Source of the DNA: Cephalotus follicularis
Taxonomy: Eukaryota > Streptophyta > Magnoliopsida > Oxalidales > Cephalotaceae
Length of the DNA: 64,000 nucleotides
NCBI GenBank assembly: GCA_001972305.1
Contig: BDDD01000267.1
Coordinates: 191,624-255,623, forward strand
Direction of reading: 5' to 3'
In this document: piece after piece, positions 45,205 to 57,069 of the stretch
How positions within the stretch are numbered: the first letter of the stretch is position 1
How the letters are laid out: each line of letters starts with the position of its first letter
Notes under the pieces: model-generated
What the model was told of the DNA's origin: nothing
What the model saw: the letters and a program-made list of their open reading frames with translations, nothing else
Databases searched by the model: none
Made by a program: the position numbers and the translations under genes

Positions 45205-48200
45205 TGTTAGGTTTTTCAAACCTTAATCAATCCTTAAATGATGATTTTGATGATAACAAAAAGTTTCAAGTAAGCAATCTCAAAAAAAAAAAATGAAAGA
45301 AACTGAACCTCAAAAAAAAATATGTCTTCAATTTGAACTATACTGACTTGTCAAATAACGTCGACATGAGGCTCTTTTAAGTCGACGTGCTAGAGATTTT
45401 TCTTACTCGTGTAGGAGGTCATGAAGAACAAGTCAACGTGTTGTTGTATTAAGTCAACGTTCAACGCTTTAAATAAAAAGTCAAGTCAACATATGAAGAC
45501 GAAGTCGGCATATGGAATTTATTTTTAGTACAAAAGTTAGGCATAGACTTTTGCCAAATTAAGCTGACGTCTTAGCCATATCAAGTCAACATGCTAGGAA
45601 ACTATAAGAACAGGTCAACGTCTAATGAAGAATAGGTCAACATGTAACACCCCGCGCCCGTAGGGCGGACACGTGACATTACTCTCAATCCACTATACAA
45701 TACAATGGTCGGGACTAGCAATATAAAAATGCGAAAAACTTTAAAACTTTGCAATATATCTCATTTGCGGAAGTTACAATATCAATGATCCATCCATACA
45801 ATGCAATACAAATCCTTTACAATACTAATCTCTTACAATACACTTATCAATCTTTCAATACAGCATTACAATACAATACATTTCCATCTTTCACTACAGT
45901 ATCTCTATCAGCTTCGCGATACCCAAGAAGTCGTGCGGTCAACGGGTCTTCAGTCCTTCTGTCCACTGCTACCTGCTGCCCTACCTATGACGCACACAAA
46001 GTACAACACAGCCCCACCCCGAAGGATGGGGTTAGCCACATTGGCTAAGCAGAAACCCCATGCAGCATGTATGCATGTACAATGTGCAATATCGGTGACA
46101 ATATATACAATATCAATGTGCGGTGTACAATATCAATGCATGACATGGAAAATGCATGTGTACAGTTGGCGATCAAACTACCCGTATGACAATGGCCCAT
46201 CAGAGCATACGGATAGGATCTATAACAATCAATCAATCCATCATTCAATCCATCAATCAATAGCAGACATTCGATGGTGGTGTATAAAACACTCAATCAA
46301 TCAATCAATATCCTATAGAGCATGCGACTGGTGTCAATACAATGTCAATAAGTTAGCAATGATCAATCCCACGGAAGGTAGTCCTTCAAAAATGGTGGGA
46401 GATCTATCTACGGTTCTCAGACTGATCAGGTCTGGAACTCATAGATCTTACAGCCTATGGCCGGGTCAATACAATCTCGATGAGCTACAACTGAGGGAGC
46501 TACTGATACCGTTAGGGAGCTACGGCCCTCAATGGAGCATCAATCAACAATCAATCGGTACCGCTCGTCAGCGGGTCAATACAATACAATAAATGAAACG
46601 ATCGACGGAATAGGTGGACATAGTCAACAACCTATCCTGCTGACACGAATCATAAGGTCGCTCTATAGGATCCATGCAATATAATCAATCAATCAATCGA
46701 GTCAATACAATGTTAAGTAAAGTCAATAAGTGATGGTGTCTAATAGATAAATGGAAACGTGCATCTATCGTACCGACTTAGACTCACAACAACACTCATG
46801 ACTCAAGCGATCGATCAATGTATCAATACAACGTCGAAGCAAAGTCAATAAGTGGTGGTGCCTAATGGAGGGATGGGAACGTGCGTCCATTTTACCGACT
46901 TAGACTCACAACAACACCTATGACCCAAACAATCAATTAATTAATCGATCAGTAGCCGCTAGGCGGTGACAATCGAATCGGCGGAATAGGAATGAACATC
47001 TATTTGGTCAATGAGAGTCACTGAGTCGTCACCTATGGCCCAAGCTGTCACTCTATCAATCTATCAATTCGATCTTTGAAAACCATTGAAAACTGTGTTT
47101 TAAATGCTTGAATACCTCAAATGAGGTTCCGGTCAAGCGACAATGTGAAAAGGATTGAAAAACCAGCTTTAAAAGTTAAAAATTCCACTCAGCCCGAAAG
47201 GCATCGATGTCTTTAACAAAAGACGTCGATGCGTATCAGGGCATGCTTTTGAAAATGGTAGAAAGACGTCGATGTTTTCTCAATTTGGCCGAAGACGTTG
47301 ATGTCCTTAGACAAAGACGTCGACGCGTTTCAATGAAAATGGCTTAGGAATGCGCATCGATGTCTCGCATCGATGCCTTCTCTGGGGAAAGGCATCTCAA
47401 GCAAAAGACGTCGACGCCTTTGAAAGACGTCGATGTCTTTGTTGTGAAATCAAGGAGGCTGTATCCCAAAGCAAAAGATGTCGATGTCCATGGGCAAAGG
47501 GATCGATGTCTTTGCTGGGAATGGCTGATTTTTTTACAGAAAACCAACAATTTTCAAGCCAAAACCCAGTCAAATCCATTCTTTAAGAAACCAAGGGTTA
47601 AAAATCAGTCTTTAAGGTTAGTAAAACTAGTTAAAACCTTCAATTTAACATTTCAATCTTCCTAGATCCATTAGGTCAAGGAAATCAATAAAAACCCTAG
47701 TTTCACAATTCACTTCAATTCAATCATTCAATCACTCAATCAATCATTCAATTCAGCCAATCAATCAATAAAGCAATAGGCAATTCAGTAAAGAAGTCAT
47801 ACATTTCACTGAAGCTTCAAAAATTGAGCTTCCAAACAATCGATCGGTAGAAATCGCCCAAAAATCCGCTACTTTCTTGTTCAATGGATAAGCCATGACT
47901 TGCAACCACTATCCTTGTTGAAGGAGATGCAATTCCGGCTGCAAGGGAAGAAGATGGAGGCTCCAGCTAGAGAGAGAGAGAGAAGGATAGAGAGAGAGGA
48001 AGAATGAGTGAAAAAAATGAAAGAATGAGAGTGAGAATTAACTTTTATTGTCAATTCGACCAACTCTCTGAAACTCAACCCAGAATCCCGACTATACATG
48101 CATAAAACCAATACAATATCAATAGGTATACGAATACCTCAATTCAATACAGTTCAGTACGGTCCAATACGGTACGATGTATGCATGAACAGTACAAAAG

Positions 48201-49029
48201 GGAATTCGGGTCGTCACATGACATGCCTGTGATTCAATAGAACAAGACGAGGTTATTTCAAATACAAGTCAACGTTTTGTGTCACGTCTGAATTAAGACG
48301 GCGTGTTGACCTAATAAGTCGACATGTTAGATCACAAAACTTAAGCAACGACTAGTTAATAAAAAATCTACAATCATGGGATTCTATGGAAGCTCCCAAA
48401 CGATCATATGATTGATTTTCTGCTATATAAACAGCCATCTGATTGTTTTTCAACAAGGAAAAACAACTACAACAACAAGATCAGGAAATCGAGCATCATT
48501 CTTCAAAGTTTCTCTAAAGTCCTTAGTCACTCTAAAAGCCTATACTTTCATACATTGTAAATGAGTGATAAGAGTGAATATCAGTTTGTTATATCAGGCC
48601 TAGTAAGTGGTCTTATTTCATTGTAAAAATTACTCAAATCTTCTGGATTTGTGATCAAGAGTAGTGAACTCTTGAAAAGACTTTATTGGTGAGGTATAGT
48701 GGTTAGGTTGATCACTAAGGTGTAAAGATGTTACGATTTGTACCTGGAAACCAAATCAAAACTATATTCAGGAAGAATAATAGTGAAATCTGAAGGAGGA
48801 ACCTTGGAGAATGGACGTAGGCAAAGAGTTGGTCGGACCACTATAAATTGTGTTTGCATCTCTCTATCATTAAAAATCTTTATTTTGGTTGATTATTTGT
48901 TATTGTTAATTTTCTGATAAGGTTATTGTTTTTTATATTGTTGTTTATTTTGATAAACTGAAAAAAGTTTATATATCCATAAAATATTCAATTCACACCA
49001 CCTCCACCCCTCTTGTACATTCTCTCAAC
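45205..49029 (+). repeat. Sirevirus 3' LTR, split by a solo LTR (45643-48218)
   Basis: The two parts are 45205-45642 and 48219-49029, about 1.25 kb together, from TGTTAGG to TGTACATTCTCTCAAC. CTATATAAACAG (about 48423-48434) is a TATA box, and CACCACCTCCACCCCTCTTG near 48995 matches the usual wording before a Sirevirus LTR end. Both parts are rich in AGTCGACATG/AGTCAACGT words (45355-45640 and 48240-48335). It abuts a truncated Tekay-like LTR at 49030. Confidence 0.7.
45643..48218 (-). mobile_element. Tekay-like solo LTR, 2.6 kb, inserted in the Sirevirus LTR
   Basis: In minus sense it runs from TGTGACGACCCGAATTCCC (48218) to GGGCGCGGGGTGTTACA (45643), standard chromovirus LTR ends. ACATG occurs at both borders but overlaps the ends, so the TSD cannot be fixed exactly. 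GACGTCGATG/GACGTCGACG words fill 47210-47515, and CAATCAATC or ACAATAC short repeats fill much of the rest. No internal sequence. A 263-codon frame on the opposite strand (45801-46592) results from these repeats. Confidence 0.83.
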
Positions 49030-49332
49030 TAGCATGGCATATGATGCATTGGATATGCAGTTTATTTTTGTCTTTCATATTGAGAGTTTTAAGGACTTCA
49101 TGATATAAGGTATTGAAGACTGTAATGTAAGACAGTTAAAAATTGTTCAGATGTTGTATGGTATTGAGTCTTTAATGGGATGTATAGCATATTGGTATTA
49201 TGCTTTAAGCTTTTATTTATTCAACATTATTAAGGATTATTCTTATTCTAATACAACAACTATAGAACTAAGAGACATGTATAGGATGGATGGTGACATT
49301 GCAAGCTCGCCCTGTGGGCTCGGGGTGTTACA
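49030..49332 (+). repeat. Truncated 5' LTR of a Tekay-like element
   Basis: Matches the last 300 bp of the LTR at 54156-56352 (GATGCA..GGATATGCAGTTTATTT wording, GAGAGTTTTAAGGA, GACATGTATAGGATGGATGG, GCTCGCCCTGTG), ending CGGGGTGTTACA. About 1.9 kb of its 5' part is missing at the border with the Sirevirus LTR. Confidence 0.85.
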
Positions 49333-51270
49333 TAAGTTGTATTAGAGATTGAGTTGGCTTGTCCGGATAAGATGGGGATATTTGATTATATTCTGGGGAT
49401 TATGCAATATTAATATGGTTTTCCTTAATGAGTTTTGGATGTGGATTAGATAAGTGATTATATAATCATTGTGTGTCTCTTATGCATAAGGTAGATATGG
49501 ATAACAGAGGAATGAGAGGTCGGCAAGGCCGAAGCCAACTTGGAAATAGAAGCGGAGAACAAGTCGATTCATGATAATGAGGCACCAATCCACAATGAGG
49601 TGGTTCCATCTCCAAATGACAATAATGCCACTTGGAGCGACCTATGTGCCACCATGGTACCTATGAATGAACTCTTACAAAGGAGAGATGCTACGGAAGA
49701 CTGTGAGCCGATGAGGGATGACCTTATTGGAAGGTTCATGAAGCTCAACCTACATGTTGTCATGGGACATTTGGATGCGCCTGCAGTAGAGGAGTGGTTG
49801 TTGTAGATAGAGAAGATCTTTGAGGTCATGGGTTGCACAGATGATCAAAAACTTTTCCTAGCAGTTTATAGGCTTCCAGGAGAGGCCAAACATTAATGGG
49901 GCATGGTTAATGCTATATGGATAAGGAATAAGATGAAAATTACATTGGAGGCTTTCTTAAATGAGTTCAATGCTCGATATATCCCAAAAGAAAAGAAGGA
50001 CAAAAAGGAGACTGAATTCAAAAATCTGACTCAAGGGGACTTAACAGTTCCGTAGTACGAGGCGAGGTTCATCGAGCTAGCCCGATTTACTCCATACCTT
50101 ATGGCAGATGAGGCGAGAAGAGCAAAGAAAACCCTTCACCGTCTGAGGCCAGATTTGTGGAAGCTCTTAGTTCCTCAGAATTTGAGAAATCTATCTTATA
50201 CTACTGCTCAAGCTTGACAAGTTGAGAATGTCACGAAAGATATCCATCTTATGAGGATCCAAGGAAACAATAGACATGCACCTTCGTCCTAGCAAGGTGG
50301 AAAGAGTTCTAGTGGTAGTGGTAAGTCACAACGGACTAGTAGTAGTCCATGGCAGAGTAGTGGGTCTCAAGGTAGTGGGTCCTCAAGTGGGGGATTTCAA
50401 AGTGGTGGTTCTCAGCGTAGTGGATCTGGAGGGTATGGAAATCAATCCCAAGCCTCAGGAAAAAGAGGTCAGGCACGAGGTCCCCATCAGAGGAATCGAT
50501 CCAGAGTACCAAGTCAGGGTGGACAGTCAAGGTTCTCTGATGCAGGGAACCAGTATACCCCTATACCATGCATAGATTGTCACAGGACCAACCACACACC
50601 TGATAAATGTCGTTAGTACCCAGGGAACTGCATGCGATGTGAAGCCACAGATCATTTGGCCATGGATTATCCTCACCACTTTTCTAATGCAAAGCAACAT
50701 CAAGCATAACCTTAAGTTGCTCACCTTCTTCTTCAAGGGGAGCTAATCAAGCTAGGGGAAAATAGCCTATGAGTCAAGCACCTATAGTTCAAGCCAAAGT
50801 GTTTGCTATGGATTAGGAAACTACTACTGAATCAAACACGGTTATTGGGGTTACATTTTGAATATTACAGCATTAACCACGAGTTCTTATAGACCCGAAC
50901 TCATCCCATTAGTATATTGCATTACATTTTGTATGCTTTATAGGTTTGAGGCCTGAGTTGTTGCCAATGGTTATAGAGGTGAGTACACCGATAAGTGAGT
51001 CAGTGACTACCGATAGGGTGTGGAGAGCATGCATAGTAGAGATTGAGAATGGACAGTTGTTTGTCGATCTAATTGTTTTACCTATGGACAAGTTGGATGT
51101 TATTATGGCATGGATTGGTTGTCAGAGCATTATGCACAGGTAGATTGTTATTGGAAGGTGATGACCTTCAGTCCTCCCAGTCAGTTACCATTCCATTTCT
51201 TAGGTTCTTTGGAATACTAGCTAGTACAGATGATATCATTAATGCATGCTAGCCGGTTGTTGAGGCAAGG
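49333..51270 (+). mobile_element. Tekay-like element: leader, gag and protease region
   Basis: A degenerate TTGTATTAGAG primer-site-like sequence follows the LTR. Gag begins near 49497 (MDNRGMRGRQGRS) and includes EIFEVMGCTDDQKLFLAV-type and YRLPGEAKHWG-type wording near 49800-49900, a Gly/Ser/Gln-rich linker near 50290-50530, and two zinc-knuckle-like CxxC motifs at about 50570-50680. Protease-region wording follows (LRPELLPMVIEVSTPI to MDKLDVIMAWIG, about 50946-51120). Broken in several places. Confidence 0.82.
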
Positions 51271-52706
51271 ATGTCAAGGTACTTGGCTCATGTTGTTGAG
51301 ACAGAGAAATGGAAACCAAGACTAGAAGATATTCCAGTGGTTTGTAAATTTGAAGATGTGTTTCCTAAGGAATTGACCTCCTTACTTCCAGTCAGGGAAA
51401 CGAAGTTTGTGGTCGACCTTCTACCAAGAACAACTCCAATATCAAGAGCTCCTTATTGGATGGCACCAATTGAGTTAAAGGAGTTGAAGTTACAACTTCA
51501 AGATCTTCTTGACTAGGGATTCATTAGACCTAGTGTTTCGCCTTGGGGAGCACCAGTTCTTTTTGTCAAGAAGAATGATGATTCCTTTCGGATGTGTATG
51601 GATTATTGGCAGCTCAACAAGATAACTATCAAGAATAGGTACCCTCGCCGCATAGGGATGAGTTGTTTGATCAGCTCAGAGGTTCTTTAGTGTTCTCAAA
51701 GCTTGACTTGAGATCAGGTTACCATTTGTTGAAAGTGAAATCAGATGACATTGCAAAGACTGCCTTCAAATCAAGATACGAGCACTACGAGTTTATGGTT
51801 ATTCCATTTGGTGTAACCAATTCACCAGCTGCATTCATGGATCTGATGAACAGAGTGTTTAGTCCCTATCTTGATGTGTTTATCGTAGTGTTCATCGATG
51901 ATATCTTGGTCTATTCCAAGGCCTTAGAAGAGCATGCAAAACATCTTCGACTAGCTTTACAGTTCTTGATAGAAAGGAAATTGTACGCTAAGTTCAATAA
52001 GTGTGAGTTCTGGTTGTCAGAAATGGCTTTTTTGGGTAATCTCATATTCAGTTTTGGATTAGCGATGGATCAAGTCAAGATAGAAGCAGTGAAAGACTGG
52101 AAACAGCCAATAAATATAGCAGAAGTCCGTAGTTTCATGGGTTTAGCAGGTTATTACCGCAGATTTGTTGAGACGTTCTCACTGATCGCTACACCATCAA
52201 CCCATTTGACACAGAAACAAGCTCCATTTGGGTGGGATAGGAAGTGTAAGAAAATCTTTCAGGAGTTGAAGGAATGATTAGTGTCTGCACCAATATTGGC
52301 ATTGTTAGATGGGAACGAGGACTTCATGGTGTATAGTGATGCTTCAAGGAAAGGTCTTGGATGTGTTCTTATGTAGTATGGAAGGGTATTTGCCTATACT
52401 TCTAGGAAGATCAAGCAACATGAAAAGAACAATCTAGTGCATGACCTTGAGTTGGCGGCCATAATATTTGCTTTGCAAAAGTGGCATAACTATTTGTATG
52501 GTACGAAAGTTGATGTATTCACGGACCACAAAAGTCTGAAGCATTTGTTTTCTCAGAAGAATTTGAACATGAGGCAGAGAAGGTGGATGAAATTTCTCAA
52601 CCTCTACAACTGTGAGATTCAGTATCACCTAAGGAAGGCAAATGTGGTTGCTTTTGCATTGAGCCGCGGGATTGCTTGCCTAACAGTTTCCCATCTTCAG
52701 GCATAA
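51271..52706 (+). mobile_element. Tekay-like element: reverse transcriptase and RNase H
   Basis: Order: a pre-RT segment (PVVCKFEDVFPKELTSLLPV, from about 51318); RT with [38 protein letters not shown] and the catalytic [15 protein letters not shown] (51690-51960); a connection region ([20 protein letters not shown] near 52120); and RNase H (YSDASRKGLGCVLM near 52330, [20 protein letters not shown] near 52515). Several of these stretches are still well kept, so the element is old but not ancient. Broken in a few places. Confidence 0.9.
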
Positions 52707-54155
52707 CCATCACTTTTTTACCGGATTAGAGAGACCCAAAGCATGGATCCATAGTTGCAAGTCCTTGTAACATGTGACGAAGAGGAGTTGAAGCCAGAAC
52801 AGTTTGCTAAAGTATATGGGCAAAGTTTGCATTCCAACCGATATTGAGTTGAGGAATGAGCTTTTATCTTAAGTTCATAGGTCTTGTGCCTTTATTCATT
52901 TAGGGAGTACGAAGATGTATTAAGACCCAAAACTCAATTATTGGTGAAATAACATGACAAGGGATATCACTGAGTTCATAGCCAAGTGTTTGAATTGTCA
53001 GTAAGTCAAGGTAGAGCACTAGAGACTAGTAGGGTTTCTACAGCCTCTCTCCATAGCTGAGTGCAAATTGGAGCACATCATGATGGATTTTGTATCAAGG
53101 TTGCCTCGAACCCATAGATGCCATGAATCCATTGGGTTGTTGTTGATTGCTTTACGAAGTCAGCCCACTTCATACCAATCTTGACAACTTATTTCCTTGA
53201 TAATTTGGCCAGGTTATATGTTCAAGAGGTAGTGATTACATGGAGTGCCAGTCAGCATCGTATCGGACAGAGATCCCTGATTCACTTTTAGGTTTTGGAA
53301 GAGTCTTCAGTCAGTTTTGGGTACAATGTTGAATTTTGGCATAGCATTTCATCCCCAGTCAGATGGGTAGTCGAAGAGGACCATTCAGATTTTAGAAGAT
53401 ATTCTACGAGCTTGTATGATGGATTTCAAAGGTAATTGGGATGACCATTTGCCTTTGATAGAGTTATCTTGTAACAACAATTTCCACACGAGTATTCAGA
53501 TGGCACCGTATGAAGTATTGTATGGCAGAAAGTATCGGTCTCTAGTTTCTTGGGATAAGGTTGACAAGAGGAGCTTATTAGGACTAGAGTGAGTAAAGAT
53601 CAACTCTGAGAATGTGAGTTGATCAGGGAAAGGTTGCTTGGAGCTCAAAGTCACCAAAAGAGTAATGCTAATGTTCGATGGAGGTCATTGGAGTTCTTCA
53701 TTAGTGATCATGTCCATCTTAAAGTATCACCAACGAAGGGCGTTATGAGATTTGGACGGAAAGGAAAGCTCTCACCGAGGTACATTGGACTTTTTGAGTT
53801 TATTGAACGGATTGACAAGGTCACCTAAAAGTTATCTTTTCCTCCTTCCTTGTCAAGATTACATGATGTATTCCAAGTGTCTCGGCTGAGGAAGTATTAC
53901 GGAGATCCTTTGAATGTGATAGATTATGAACCGATAGCCTTGAGAGGTGACTTAACATATGAGGAATCACTGATACGGATCATTAATAGGGAGAATAGAT
54001 TATTAAGGACCAAGACTACATCCCTAGTTAAGGTTTTATGGCAGTACCACGGAGTTGAAGAAGCTACATGGGAACAGGAAGATGAGATGTGAGAGAAGCA
54101 TCCTCGTTATTCATGGACGGTGCAATCTAGGGACAAGATTTGAATGAGGAGAGGA
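52707..54155 (+). mobile_element. Tekay-like element: integrase and chromodomain-side C-terminus
   Basis: The zinc-binding segment lies near 52910-53010, the catalytic core near 53060-53530 (KLEHIMMDFVSRLPRTHR, with later FHPQSDG-type wording) and the C-terminal part at 53619-54092 (DHVHLKVSPTKGVMRFG, then LRKYYGDPLNVIDYEP and VKVLWQYHGVEEATWEQEDE). The last block is the chromodomain-side ending characteristic of the Tekay/Del clade. The polypurine tract GAGGAGAGGA stands directly before the 3' LTR. Broken in several places. Confidence 0.86.
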
Positions 54156-54379
54156 TGTAAGGACCGAGAAATCGGTAAGCCTTTTCCGGCTTTTGCATTT
54201 CATGTTTATTATAGTACGGTTATTATACGGATTTTTATGTGCATAAGGATTATTGATATATGGGGAATTAATATACCCATGCATGCTGATTGAGATGTTT
54301 TATGAGCGTTTTGAGTATGGGGTAGTTTTTACGAAAAAGCTATAAATAGAAGTTTCTATTCTATTTTCTCTCATTATCT

Positions 54380-54419
<40 letters not shown>

Positions 54420-56352
54420 AAATGAACCAAAATCACATCTTCTTCAACCAATTTCTTCAAGGATCAAAGAGGGTAGTTGATTGAACCAAGAACTTGAGTT
54501 CTTTCTCCAATTTCTAATAGTTCGAGAGTAATAGAGTTCAAACAAATGAATTGATAAGATTTCTCTACCTAAAATACTATACGAATTGTTTAATGCTTTA
54601 TAATAAGTATGAATTGTCATGCGTTGATGAGTACGTGTGTATGATTGTGATTAGGGAGTAAAAAAACAAGTTTAAACAGATTTGAGTTGGAAACTGGAAA
54701 GTTATACCTTTATAGATCTAGTGACCTTATAACTGTCCAAATGACTTGATCTCATGATATTTTATCCTTAGATATGTCTAGATCTTGTCCTTGAAATCTT
54801 ATTTTCAAAAGAATTTGTATAAGTGTGTCAAAATTTGATTTAAAACTCAGATTTGAAATGGAAAATTGCCAGCACGTCAACGCGTACATATTATTGCGTC
54901 GACGTCTTATGCCTTCAACCTAGAACTTTAGCTTCTTCCCATTTTCACGTTGACGTCATAGGGTATAAAATTGATGTCATCCCATTTTTAAGGTCGACGT
55001 CTAAATTTTAAGTTTATGTCAAAATGTTGTATCCTTTCACGTCGATGCCTTTCATAAAGACGTCGACGCCTTAGTAAGAAGTCGACGTGTACTCCTTTTC
55101 ATTTCGACACCTTCTTTCCTGTATGGGACTATAGTGGATTTCTAACCAAGGTTCCATTTTGCTTGTTTTCTCAATAGTTTTCAAATGAGATCCGCCGATA
55201 CTCAGATTTCACTCCTTTAATTATGTTTTACAACACACAACCACTAGTTTTCAATGTTTAATAAAGGACGATTTTTGTTCAAAACGGAGTTTATATCCAA
55301 AACGAGTTTTGAAACAAATTTCACTTTGTTTCCTTGCGAGTTGATCATAGATCGACCCTCGCCTAAAGAGTAGAGTTTTTTCATGGATTTGTAAAAATGA
55401 TATGAAATGGTTTGACATTAATTTGTTTATTTCTTGGCCTATTAGAGTGACCTCATGATAACTCCTAGTTACAGGTATGTGAGGCATTGACTCCATCCAA
55501 CTAACCCCTCTAACTAGACACAGTTACTCACCTTGATTGGAGTTATATTTACACGAGTTGATTCACGTGTATTAGTTAAGATCCTGTGGACTAATCCACC
55601 GGCAACTAGGCAACCTTAGTTAAGTGCCTAAGGACTAATCCTTTGGCAACTAATGACATCTAGTTGAGCATCTGAGGACTAATCATTAGGCAACTGGACA
55701 TATATGTCGAGCACCCATGGACTAATCCATGGGCGACTAGATTCATGATTTGCGTGAGAGGTCGATAAACTCTATACATATGTATGGTGTGCTTGCACAA
55801 ATGCTATGGATTGTCTGATAGATGTATGAATTAGGGTTGATTAGGTCCTATCATATGTAAAAACTCTGCGTGTCATATAGTTGACCATAATTTTCATGCT
55901 TGCATATAACATGTCATACAGATATCTACAATATATGTTCACTTCATTTTACATAAGGTTTTCCTGCTTGGTCTCTGGCTGAGCCATCCTTCAGGATGGC
56001 CATATTCATATTGTGATTAGGTCTGATGCAACTGCAGTTGAGACATACCTCTAGCATGGTATGGGATGCATCGGAGATGCAGTTTATTTCTGTCTTTTGT
56101 ATTGAGAGTTTTAAGGATTTCATGATATAATGGATTAATTATTGTAATGTAAGACAATTAAAGATTGTTCAGATATTGTATGGTATTGAGTATTGAATGG
56201 AATGATAGCTTATTGGTACTATGCTTTAAGTTTTTTTTATTCCGCATTTTTATGGATTATTCTTATTCTAATACGCCGACTATAAGACTAAAAGACATGT
56301 ATAGGATGGATGGTGACATTGCGGGCTCGCCCTGTAAACTCGGGGTGTTACA
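54156..56352 (+). repeat. 3' LTR of the Tekay-like element, 2.2 kb
   Basis: TGTAAGGACCGAGAAATCGG to CTCGGGGTGTTACA. TATAAATA lies at 54341-54348, 185 bp inside; a CT-rich tract at about 54386-54418; a GTCGAC/GTCAACG motif block from 54876 to 55110; four TAGTTGAG-type units at 55572-55740; and CTGAGCCATCCTTCAGGAT near 55980. The match with 49030-49332 shows clear divergence. Confidence 0.9.
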
Positions 56353-57069
56353 CCTATACTTTTTCAGCAACATATGACGAGAGATGTGGTCAATTGTGAT
56401 TGTTGTTATCAGTTTAGTAAGGGATGGAGACAACGTCATGATGGCGAAATGGTAGTGCAGCATTATGTGATCAGTTTTGTATAGTTTTGACGATGTATAA
56501 AGAAAGGGATGGCCAAATTATTACAGCTTTATCAGTTTCAATATAGAAAGGAGAGTACATCAGAGTGGTCTTAATGTTAGAGATATATTGTACTCACTGA
56601 AGCCAGAGAGTTGTACGGGTGAAAGTGGTCAACTTATCTTTCATTGATAGATATGGCTTATGAACTGGAGCTTTGGCTTGTATGTGTGTACTGGGCCAGT
56701 AGTGGAGTTAACATATTGTTTTGGGAGTTACACTTCAGACGTCAATGGATGGATTGATTGTGGTTAGGAGTCTGAGATGAGGAGTTTCAAGGGTCCGCAG
56801 TATTTGTTCTGTCGAGTTCTTTAGTGGTTCCAAAAAAAAGAGTAGTTAGGTTGTTTCAGGTTAACACTTCGGACTTCTATAAAAAGGTGTATGTGAGAGT
56901 ATGGATCGAAAGAAGGGGAAAGTACATAAGGCCGATGGTGTTCTTCTGGAAGAGTTCTTTAGTGTTACCCCTTAAAGGAACCGCATGGGATGGATGAGAA
57001 AGGGTAGTAACCTCAGTTCCTATCAATTCGATTGAATTTAGGGACTAAATTTTTATTAGGAGGGGTGGA
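56353..57069 (+). mobile_element. 3' internal remnant of a second chromovirus
   Basis: It opens with integrase zinc-domain wording (FSATYDERC / HMTRDVVNCDCCYQF type near 56355-56425), then decayed pol sequence, and ends in GGACTAAATTTTTATTAGGA followed by GGGGTGGA, the polypurine tract of chromoviruses, directly before the LTR at 57070. The upstream part is missing: the Tekay-like element's LTR end abuts it at 56352. Broken in many places. Confidence 0.65.

Noticed and set aside
45355-45640. Repeated GTCAACG/GTCGACATG words that look like a spaced repeat array
   Set aside because: Spacing is irregular and no identical repeats separate unique spacers; this is an LTR motif block, not a CRISPR array.
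45801-46592. 263-codon frame, the longest in the window
   Set aside because: It is antisense to a solo LTR and composed of ACAATAC and CAATCAATC short repeats, so the openness comes from composition.
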